From: Dyella jiangningensis
GTDB lineage: Bacteria > Pseudomonadota > Gammaproteobacteria > Xanthomonadales > Rhodanobacteraceae
Direction of reading: 5' to 3'
Assembly: GCF_003264855.1 (NCBI RefSeq)
Contig: NZ_NFZS01000004.1
Location: 992,001 to 1,056,000, forward strand
Length of the DNA: 64,000 bases
Below the pieces are notes generated by a model that saw only the letters and a program-made list of their open reading frames with translations, ran no database searches and was not told where the DNA came from. This document shows, piece by piece, positions 57,640 to 64,000 of this stretch. Position numbers and translations under genes: made by a program. Every line of letters begins with the position of its first letter. Position 1 is the stretch's first letter.

Positions 57640-59010
57640 ATGAAGCTGCCTGACGCCCTGCTCTCCGCCCTTCGCCCGCACTTTCCTTCGGAGTCGCTGA
57701 CCACCGAGATGGGAGAGCGGCTTTCCTACGCCTACGACAACTCGCGCCGCAATGCGCTGCCCGATGCCGTGGCCTTTCCCACCACCCATGAGCAGGTGGA
57801 AGCGCTGGTGCAGCTCTGTCGCGAGCACCGCGTGCCGGTGATCGGTCGCGGACGTGGCACCAATACCACCGGCGCCACGGTGCCGGTGGATGGCGGCGTG
57901 GTGGTGAGTTTCGAGCGGATGAATCGCATCGTGCGCATCGATCCGGACAATCGCCTCGCCGTGGTGGAGCCCGGCGTGCTCAATGGCGACTTGCAGCAGG
58001 CGCTCAAGCCCCACGGCTTTTTCTGGCCGCCGGACCCGACCTCTTCGCCCTGGTGCAGCATCGGCGGCAATCTCGCCTGCAATTCGGCGGGACCACGCAC
58101 GGTGAAGTACGGCAGCCCACGCGAGAACACGCTGGGCCTGCGTGCGGTGGCCGGAACCGGCCAGGGTTTCCGGTGCGGCACGTACACCAGCAAGGGAGCG
58201 ACCGGCTACGACCTGACGCGCCTGTTGATCGGCTCGGAAGGCACGTTGGCGCTGATCACCGAAGCGACGCTCAAGCTCACGCCCAAGCCCTCCGGCCTGC
58301 GCACCATGCGCGCCACTTACAGCGATGTGAGTGCGGCGGCGCGCGCTGTCGCGCGGATCATGGCGCAGCCGGTGACGCCGTGCGCGCTGGAGTTCATCGA
58401 CGATGTCGCCTTGAAGCTCGCGCGCGACCATGGCGGCGACAGCGTGCCCGTTGCAGGCGCGATGCTGATGATCGAGGTGGACGGTGAACCCGACACCTTG
58501 CCAAGCGCCGTGGAAGCCGTTTCGCGCGCGGCGCGCGGCGACGGCCTGGAAGAACTGCGCGTGGCGGAAACCGCCGAGGAAACCCAGGCGCTATGGTCGG
58601 CCCGCAAGGCCTTGTCACCCGCACAGCGCACCATCTCGCCGAACAAGATCAACGAAGACGTGGTGGTGCCGGTCAGCCGCCTGCCCGAGCTGGTCGATGG
58701 GATCAAGCGGCTGTCGAAGAAGCACGACGTGTTGATCGTGAGTTTCGGCCACGCGGGCAACGGCAACCTGCACGTGAACCTGTTGCCGCGCGACGAGGCC
58801 GAGCGCGAACGTGCACATGCCTGCCTGGCGGACGTTTTCGCGCTGGTGATCGCGTTGAATGGCACCTTGTCGGGCGAGCACGGCATCGGGCTGGTGAAGC
58901 GCGAGTTCATGCCGCTGGCGCTGCAACCGACGACGTTGCACTTGATGCGCAGCGTCAAGGCGGCATTTGATCCGGATGGGATTCTCAATCCCGGAAAATT
59001 GTTGCCGTAA
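57640..59010 (+). CDS. FAD-linked oxidoreductase, GlcD/D-lactate dehydrogenase type
   Basis: A 456-residue enzyme of the VAO/PCMH flavoprotein family. The FAD-binding PCMH domain shows VPVIGRGRGTNTTGATVP, CSIGGNLACNSAGPRT and LLIGSEGTLALITEATLKL. The C-terminal FAD-oxidase domain shows VSFGHAGNGNLHVNL and LSGEHGIGLVKREF. It probably oxidises a D-2-hydroxy acid such as D-lactate or glycolate; which one cannot be read from sequence. It converges with the DUF6348-like gene across REPIN copy 4. Confidence 0.9.
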   Translation: MKLPDALLSALRPHFPSESLTTEMGERLSYAYDNSRRNALPDAVAFPTTHEQVEALVQLCREHRVPVIGRGRGTNTTGATVPVDGGVVVSFERMNRIVRIDPDNRLAVVEPGVLNGDLQQALKPHGFFWPPDPTSSPWCSIGGNLACNSAGPRTVKYGSPRENTLGLRAVAGTGQGFRCGTYTSKGATGYDLTRLLIGSEGTLALITEATLKLTPKPSGLRTMRATYSDVSAAARAVARIMAQPVTPCALEFIDDVALKLARDHGGDSVPVAGAMLMIEVDGEPDTLPSAVEAVSRAARGDGLEELRVAETAEETQALWSARKALSPAQRTISPNKINEDVVVPVSRLPELVDGIKRLSKKHDVLIVSFGHAGNGNLHVNLLPRDEAERERAHACLADVFALVIALNGTLSGEHGIGLVKREFMPLALQPTTLHLMRSVKAAFDPDGILNPGKLLP

Positions 59011-59021
59011 GCTGGCTCTAT

Positions 59022-59103
59022 GTAGGAGCGCACCCAGTGCGCGATCGGAGCCTGAATGCACTGAGCATCGGATGTCCCGATCGCGCACTGGGTGCGCTCC
59101 TAC
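59022..59103. repeat. REPIN-like palindromic element, copy 4 of 4
   Basis: Perfect arms at 59022-59044 and 59081-59103, 36 bp apart, starting 11 bp after the oxidoreductase stop codon at a convergent junction. A run of seven A follows the right arm on the plus strand. Both arms match the family consensus base for base. Confidence 0.9.
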
Positions 59104-59130
59104 AAAAAAAGCTAAGCGGCGCGGCGTTGC

Positions 59131-59769
59131 TCAGTAGTCGCGGATGTCCAGCATGATGAAGCCACGCACGCTGTAGCCGCTGCCTTCGGGCCACGCCAGG
59201 GAGGCCAACGCGCGATCGCCGGCGGCCCATGGCGCGTTGTCCAGCAGCACTTCCGCGCTTACCTGACCGTCATCCCCACGGCGATGGAACAGGCGCACCC
59301 AGTGTGGTTCCGTGCCAAGCACTTCGCGCTGCAAGGCCTCGCGCAAGGCGGGCAGGATGTCCTGCGGCACGGCAATATCGTCGCGACTCGATAGCCAGGG
59401 AGCGACGAATACGTCCCAGGTGCGAAGGCTAAGTTCCCAGCCGTAGGTCTGCAGGCGGCGTTCGTCGGTCACGTACCAGCAGGCGGCCAGCAGCACGTGG
59501 AATACGCCTCGTTCGAAGGCATCCAGCGCATCGCGGCATGCGGCTTCACCGCTGCCCGCACCGGCGAAGCTCTCCTCGATGTGGCGCTCTTCGCTGATCA
59601 CGATATCGACGTCCAGACGGCCAGGCTGGCCGCCGGAGCCTTCGGACCAGATGGCGCGCACGGCGGGAAAATCGCCATCGGTCATCAGCCAGTCTTCATC
59701 AGGCTCGAGTTCGACGCCGTGACGCTGGAAGAGACGCAGGAGGTATTGCTGAAGCGCGGCGTCTTGCAT
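59131..59769 (-). CDS. DUF6348-like cytoplasmic protein
   Basis: A 212-residue soluble protein. The pattern LQQYLLRLFQRHG, RLDVDIVISEERHIEESFAG, then AFERGVFHVLLAACW fits the DUF6348 family as I remember it; the role of that family is unknown. The start at 59769 has GAGG shortly upstream on the minus strand. It is followed by the REPIN copy. The next gene on this strand, a small membrane protein, lies 14 bp upstream and is likely in the same transcript. Confidence 0.65.
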   Translation of the reverse strand: MQDAALQQYLLRLFQRHGVELEPDEDWLMTDGDFPAVRAIWSEGSGGQPGRLDVDIVISEERHIEESFAGAGSGEAACRDALDAFERGVFHVLLAACWYVTDERRLQTYGWELSLRTWDVFVAPWLSSRDDIAVPQDILPALREALQREVLGTEPHWVRLFHRRGDDGQVSAEVLLDNAPWAAGDRALASLAWPEGSGYSVRGFIMLDIRDY

Positions 59770-59783
59770 GGGTAAGACCTCGA

Positions 59784-60110
59784 TCAGTTCGCGCGGACGC
59801 GCCACAACAGGTGGCGCACGATCATGGCGAGCACCAGCACCAGCACGCAGGCGCCATAGCCGTAGAGCGCCGGCAGCACCTGCTGCCAGATCGCTCCGCT
59901 TGCCGGGCCGTACTGCCCGACGGTAGGCATGCTGGCGGTATCGAACGCGGTGCTGGCGCACTCCACCGCCGCGAACGCGGCGAGCAACAGGGCGGCCAGG
60001 TCGAAGCTGCGGCGCGCACTCGTGCGCGGCAGGCTCTTGGGATAGGCCCAGTACGCCCAGCCGAGAATCAGCAGCCAGGGCGCCAGCAACAAGATGGCCA
60101 GATAACGCAT
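59784..60110 (-). CDS. Small membrane protein of unknown function
   Basis: A 108-residue protein with three hydrophobic segments, at about residues 4-22, 38-55 and 80-101, and no known motif. It lies 38 bp downstream of trpS on the same strand, and 14 bp before the DUF6348-like gene, so trpS, this gene and that gene may form one transcript. Confidence 0.65.
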   Translation of the reverse strand: MRYLAILLLAPWLLILGWAYWAYPKSLPRTSARRSFDLAALLLAAFAAVECASTAFDTASMPTVGQYGPASGAIWQQVLPALYGYGACVLVLVLAMIVRHLLWRVRAN

Positions 60111-60148
60111 GCCTCAATGCACTCCTTGGATGTTGCCGTCGGTGGCGC

Positions 60149-61513
60149 TCATTCCTGCGCCGCCAACTCGTCCAGCGCACTGCGCAGACGGTTCAGCGCT
60201 TCGTCGCGCGACTGCTCGCCGTCGTACTCGGGCGTGGTGGCCACCTGTTCACCGTCCAACTCCAGTACGAGCGAATGGGGCTGCACCTGCATCACGGCGC
60301 TCGCGGCGCCCAGTTCCTTGATGCGCTTCTGCAGTGCGCCAGCCGCCTTGGGATCGGCAAACGAGCGGGACAGCAACAGTTCCTCGCCATCGCCGGAGAA
60401 GAGACGGAAGCGGAAGCTGCCATCGCCGTCGCGGAAGCTGGCGAAGCGCGGCGCCTTGCCGGCCTTCGGCGCGGGCTTCGCGGCAGCCGCCTGCGGCGCG
60501 ACGGCCACGCCGGAACGCAGGCCGATCGCATCGCGCAGCTCGGCAATCTTGGGTGCCGCGATCGCGCGGGCCTTCTTGGCGCCCTCCTGCAGGATCTCCT
60601 CGATCATGGCGGGGCGCGCGATCAAGGCGTCGTAGCTCTCGCGCATAGGCGCGACATCGACTTCGATGCGCTCGAACAATACCTGCTTCGCCTCGCCCCA
60701 GCCGATGCCGTTGACCAGTGCTTCGCGGAACGCCTCCGATTCGGCTTCGCTGGCGAACGCGCGGAAGATGGTGAACAGCGAGGAGCTGTCCGGATCTTTC
60801 GCTTCGCCCGGCAGGCGCGAGTCGGTGACGATGCGCATGATCGAATCGCGCAGATGCTTCTGGCCGCCCGAGAACAGCGGGATGGTGTTGTCGTAGCTCT
60901 TGGACATCTTGCGGCCGTCCAGGCCCGGCAACGTCGCGACCTGCTCCTCGATCACCACCTCGGGCAGCACGAAGTACTCGCGGCCATAGATGTGGTTGAA
61001 GCGCTGCGCGATGTCGCGCGCCATTTCGATGTGCTGGATCTGGTCGCGGCCCACCGGCACCTTGTTCGCGTTGAAGGCGAGGATGTCCGCGGCCATCAGC
61101 ACCGGATACATGTACAGGCCGGCGGTGACGCCGGCATCGGCGTCCTCGCCCGCTTCGGTGTTCTTGTCCACTGCGGCCTTGTAGGCATGCGCGCGATTGA
61201 GCAGACCCTTGGCGGTGACGCAGGTGAGGAACCAGGTGAGTTCCGGAATTTCCGGGATGTCCGACTGGCGATAGAACGTGACCTTGTTGGGGTCCAGACC
61301 AGCGGCCAGCCACGTCGCGGCGATCTCCAGGCGCGAACGCTCGATGCGCGCCGGATCGTCGCTCTTGATCAGCGCGTGGTAGTCGGCCATGAAGTAGAAC
61401 GCGTCGACGTCGTCACGCCAGCTCGCCGCCACCGCCGGGCGGATCGCGCCGACGTAGTTACCCAGGTGCGGGGTGCCAGTGGTGGTGATGCCGGTGAGTA
61501 CGCGGGTCTTCAT
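60149..61513 (-). CDS. trpS: Tryptophan--tRNA ligase with C-terminal extension
   Basis: A 454-residue class I synthetase. The HIGH-equivalent motif is in GTPHLGNYVGA and the KMSKS loop in GLDGRKMSKSYDN. Typical TrpRS is about 330-350 residues. Here residues about 355-454 form an Ala/Pro-rich linker followed by a domain with FRDGDGSFRFRLFSGDGEEL and SFADPKAAGALQKRIKEL, resembling the small DUF1508/YegP-like fold. Such an extension is seen in Xanthomonadales enzymes as far as I recall; its function is unknown. Confidence 0.95.
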   Translation of the reverse strand: MKTRVLTGITTTGTPHLGNYVGAIRPAVAASWRDDVDAFYFMADYHALIKSDDPARIERSRLEIAATWLAAGLDPNKVTFYRQSDIPEIPELTWFLTCVTAKGLLNRAHAYKAAVDKNTEAGEDADAGVTAGLYMYPVLMAADILAFNANKVPVGRDQIQHIEMARDIAQRFNHIYGREYFVLPEVVIEEQVATLPGLDGRKMSKSYDNTIPLFSGGQKHLRDSIMRIVTDSRLPGEAKDPDSSSLFTIFRAFASEAESEAFREALVNGIGWGEAKQVLFERIEVDVAPMRESYDALIARPAMIEEILQEGAKKARAIAAPKIAELRDAIGLRSGVAVAPQAAAAKPAPKAGKAPRFASFRDGDGSFRFRLFSGDGEELLLSRSFADPKAAGALQKRIKELGAASAVMQVQPHSLVLELDGEQVATTPEYDGEQSRDEALNRLRSALDELAAQE

Positions 61514-61547
61514 GAGCTCTCGTTCTTGGTGTCGTGGTGGAAGCTGA

Positions 61548-62462
61548 TCAGCGGATCAGCGTGGATTTGCCGAACAGCGATTCGACCAGGTCCACGGCGA
61601 GGCGTGCGGTCTGGTTCTTCTTGTCGAAGGCGGGATTGAGTTCGACGATGTCGAGCGAACCGACGCGACCGGTGTCGGCGATCATCTCCATGCACAGCTG
61701 CGCCTCGCGGTAGTTCGGTCCGCCGCGCACGGTGGTGCCCACGCCCGGCGCAATGGTCGGGTCGAGGAAATCCACGTCGAAGCTGATGTGCAGGTGCGTG
61801 TTGTCGTCGACGTCGGACAGCGCTTCTTCCATCGTGCGCTTCATGCCCACTTCGTCGACGTGGCGCATGTCGAAGATGCTCACCCTCGATTCGCGCACCA
61901 GGCGCTTTTCGCCTTCGTCCACCGAGCGGATGCCGATCTGGCGGAACACGTCGGGCGTGGTCGCGGGCACATGGCCACCGATTTCCACCAGCTCCTGCGG
62001 ACCCTTGCCGCACAGGCAGGCCACGGGCATGCCGTGGATGTTGCCCGATGGCGTGACATCGGCGGTGTTGAAGTCGGCATGCGCATCCAGCCACAGCACG
62101 CGCAACTGCTTGCCCTGTTCGCGGCAATGGCGGGCGACGGCGCTGATCGATCCGATGGCGAGGCAATGATCGCCACCCAGCATGATCGGCAGGCGGCCAT
62201 CCTTGAGCTCGGCATAGATCGCTTCATGCACCGCCCGATTCCAGGCCAGTACCTCGGGCAGGTGGCGATAACCGTCGTGCGGCGGCTGCCACGGATTGAG
62301 CGGCCCCTGCAGGTTGCCGCGATCGACCACGTCCAGGCCGCGCTTGGACAGCTTGGCGCCGAGGTTGGCCACGCGCAGTGCTTCCGGACCCATCGAGGCG
62401 CCGCGGTGACCCGCGCCGATGTCGGTGGGAACGCCAATCAGGGAAATTGCCTTGTTGACCAT
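61548..62462 (-). CDS. rocF: Arginase
   Basis: A 304-residue binuclear manganese hydrolase that turns arginine into ornithine and urea. Metal-binding motifs are GGDHCLA, LDAHADFNT and SFDVDFLDP, and the family N-terminus VPTDIGAGHRGASMGPEALR is present. The loop between strands matches arginase more than agmatinase. It is 34 bp upstream of trpS and 9 bp downstream of the rhodanese gene. Confidence 0.93.
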   Translation of the reverse strand: MVNKAISLIGVPTDIGAGHRGASMGPEALRVANLGAKLSKRGLDVVDRGNLQGPLNPWQPPHDGYRHLPEVLAWNRAVHEAIYAELKDGRLPIMLGGDHCLAIGSISAVARHCREQGKQLRVLWLDAHADFNTADVTPSGNIHGMPVACLCGKGPQELVEIGGHVPATTPDVFRQIGIRSVDEGEKRLVRESRVSIFDMRHVDEVGMKRTMEEALSDVDDNTHLHISFDVDFLDPTIAPGVGTTVRGGPNYREAQLCMEMIADTGRVGSLDIVELNPAFDKKNQTARLAVDLVESLFGKSTLIR

Positions 62463-62471
62463 GCAGACCTG

Positions 62472-62906
62472 TCAGTGTGAAGAAGCGGGATCGGGCGAGC
62501 CTTCGCGCACCAGCGGCAGTTGCTGCTGTCGCCAGGCGTTGAGGCTGCCATCGAGCAATCGCACATGGTGGTAACCCAGCGATTGCAGGGTTTCCTGCGC
62601 ACGCGCCGCGCGCCGTCCCGAGACGCAGTACACCACGATCTCGCGGTCGCGGGGGACGCCCAGCGCGCCAGCGCGGCTACCGAGCTGTTCCACGGGAATG
62701 TTGAGCGCCCCGGCGATGTGGCCATCCCGGTATTCGTCGGCGCGGCGCACATCGAGCAGCAGCGGCGCCTGCCCCGCCTGCTGGCGCTCCACCAGTTGGG
62801 AGGCGGTGAACGGGGTCTCCGCGGCCATGACGACGCCCTGCGCCACGAGGCAGAAAAAAACGACCCCGGCGACCCGCCGCAGGTGTCGTTCGAACCGTTT
62901 TTTCAT
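62472..62906 (-). CDS. Periplasmic rhodanese-domain protein
   Basis: A protein of about 144 residues with a signal peptide (hydrophobic core VAGVVFFCLVAQGVVM, cleavage after AA) and one rhodanese domain: LLLDVRRADEYRDGHIAGAL and the active-site loop YCVSGRRA with catalytic Cys. It may transfer sulfane sulfur or act in periplasmic redox handling. The start at 62906 gives the cleanest signal peptide; an ATG at 62927 would add seven residues. Confidence 0.85.
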   Translation of the reverse strand: MKKRFERHLRRVAGVVFFCLVAQGVVMAAETPFTASQLVERQQAGQAPLLLDVRRADEYRDGHIAGALNIPVEQLGSRAGALGVPRDREIVVYCVSGRRAARAQETLQSLGYHHVRLLDGSLNAWRQQQLPLVREGSPDPASSH

Positions 62907-63076
62907 GGGCGAAACGCTGGGAAGCATACGAAGCCTGACGTCACCGTCGAAAGGCGCTGACTGGCCTTTACGGGCCGGCCAGGGGACAAGCTTCGAAGTA
63001 TAGCCGCCAGCCGCCGGCGAAATGACCGAAGTCCCGGGATGCCTGACGCCAGGCTATCGCAGGCGACGAGCGCGGG

Positions 63077-63847
63077 TCATCGAATGCGATTCTGGAAGCG
63101 CTGGCGGAGGTAGAACAGCAAGGTGGGGTGATACCACTGCTTTGACGGGCCCTCGCTGGCGTAAGGCGCGAGCCGGTTTTCGACGGCATCGCGCAGCGCG
63201 GTCTGCATCATCGGGATGGCCTTGGCCATCTGGTGGATGGGATAGGTCACGAAATTATCGGCGGTCCCGACATCGATGGTGGATTGGTAGAGGATGCCGC
63301 CGGTGTCCACGCCTTCGTCGACCATGTGCACGGTGACCCCGCAGCGTCGGCGATCGTCCATCGCCAACGCCCAGTAACCGCCATGCACGCCGCGATAGGC
63401 GGGCGTGATGCCCATGTGCGTGTTGATGAAGGGGGCGTTGATCGATCCAAGCAATTTCTTCGAGAGGATGCGTGTGCCGTTGACCACCACCGCATCGGGC
63501 GAGAGTTCCTTCAACAGGCGGATCACCTCGCGCTTGTTCGCGCTGTCGACCTTGGTGATGACCCGCGAAGGAATCGGCGAATCGTCCATCTCGTAACGCT
63601 CGATCAGCTGTTGCACCCGCTTGCGTGAACTCCTGCCCAGCCAGCGGCTGTAGATGATGAAGGCGAGTTGCCCGAGGGTCGTGGGCCAGCCCAGCGTCTT
63701 TGCCCGGTACTTGATCATGCTTCGGGACGAAGGCTTTTTTTCCAGCACCACCGCGGCGATGTCGCAGCTTTCGCGCAAACCGTTGTACATCAGCTCCGTG
63801 GACAACCCCGGCCCTGCGAGCATGACGATGCGCGGTCTAGGCGGCAT
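63077..63847 (-). CDS. Formyltransferase-fold protein (GART/Fmt N-terminal family)
   Basis: A 256-residue protein with a formyltransferase core: the NTHMGITPAYRGVHGGYW motif, the metal/catalytic-site Asp in MVDEGVDTGGILYQ, and an N-terminal IVMLAGPG strand. Relatives include sugar N-formyltransferases and folate-dependent transferases. The downstream half is not the Fmt tRNA-binding domain. It overlaps the end of a polysaccharide deacetylase gene by 11 nt, so a role in modifying a surface glycan is plausible. Confidence 0.8.
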   Translation of the reverse strand: MPPRPRIVMLAGPGLSTELMYNGLRESCDIAAVVLEKKPSSRSMIKYRAKTLGWPTTLGQLAFIIYSRWLGRSSRKRVQQLIERYEMDDSPIPSRVITKVDSANKREVIRLLKELSPDAVVVNGTRILSKKLLGSINAPFINTHMGITPAYRGVHGGYWALAMDDRRRCGVTVHMVDEGVDTGGILYQSTIDVGTADNFVTYPIHQMAKAIPMMQTALRDAVENRLAPYASEGPSKQWYHPTLLFYLRQRFQNRIR

Positions 63848-64000
63848 GCGTGCGCTCCAGTTCCGCGGAGATCTCGCCCATGTTCAGCGACTGCATGCCA
63901 TAGCGCTGTTTCAGCTCGCCGTAGTACTCGAGGATGCGCTCCAGGAAGCGCTGGTTCTCCTCGATATGCGCGCCGAAATTGTGCGGATGCCACCATAGGT
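63837..64000 (-). CDS. Polysaccharide deacetylase family protein, C-terminus only
   Basis: The last 53 codons are visible before the window ends. WWHPHNFGAHIEENQRFLER, then ILEYYGELKQRYGMQSLNMGEI, is the typical end of NodB-type deacetylases, where the HPHNFG histidine completes the active site. The TAG stop lies inside the start of the formyltransferase-fold gene, suggesting coupled translation in an exopolysaccharide or glycan-modification operon extending to the right. Confidence 0.75.
   Translation of the reverse strand, partial: LWWHPHNFGAHIEENQRFLERILEYYGELKQRYGMQSLNMGEISAELERTHAA

Overview
The window is high-GC gammaproteobacterial chromosome. I infer Xanthomonadales, probably Rhodanobacteraceae (Dyella/Luteibacter/Rhodanobacter-like). 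The reasons are the gene neighbourhoods, an Xanthomonadales-type bacteria-killing type IV secretion system with XVIPCD effectors, and REP-like palindromes with a GTAG head. No rRNA, tRNA or CRISPR array was seen. The only RNA gene recognised is rnpB.

Layout. 1-2.8 kb: start of a UbiH-like monooxygenase, a small membrane protein, PduO-type cobalamin adenosyltransferase, a histone-deacetylase-family hydrolase, and msrB. 2.9-9.9 kb: the outer-membrane and housekeeping operon lptD-surA-pdxA-rsmA-apaG-apaH on the plus strand. 10.1-14.5 kb: secA, an M23 peptidase, and dciA (DUF721). 14.7-31.6 kb: the complete minus-strand division and cell-wall (dcw) operon mraZ-rsmH-ftsL-ftsI-murE-murF-mraY-ftsW-murG-murC-ddlB-ftsQ-ftsA-ftsZ, followed by lpxC. 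Most junctions overlap by 4 nt. A TTGACA-17-TATCGT promoter and four MraZ-type repeats on an exact 10-bp period sit upstream. murD is missing from its usual place between mraY and ftsW. 31.8-35.5 kb: rnpB, rsmI, lpoA, yraN.

35.5-56 kb is the accessory region of most interest. It is a complete X-T4SS: virB7-B8-B9-B10-B11-B1-B2-B3-B4-B5-B6, then a cargo segment, then virD4. The cargo holds a secreted DUF4189 protein, a truncated GH19-like remnant, and a periplasmic candidate immunity protein followed by a GH19/peptidoglycan-binding/XVIPCD effector. After these come two tandem paralogous candidate immunity proteins, one of which has lost its lipobox cysteine, and a lipase/XVIPCD effector coupled to the second by a 4-nt overlap. 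No relaxase or conjugation gene is present. The expected working model is that VirD4 recognises the XVIPCD tails, the VirB channel delivers the wall hydrolase and lipase into neighbouring Gram-negative cells, and the periplasmic partners protect the producer and its siblings.

56-64 kb: a membrane-anchored alpha/beta hydrolase, a GlcD-like FAD oxidoreductase, a DUF6348-like protein, a small membrane protein, trpS with a C-terminal extension, arginase, a periplasmic rhodanese, a formyltransferase-fold protein, and the C-terminus of a polysaccharide deacetylase that runs off the window. Four copies of one REPIN-like element (about 81-108 bp) are dispersed between genes, three of them at convergent junctions.
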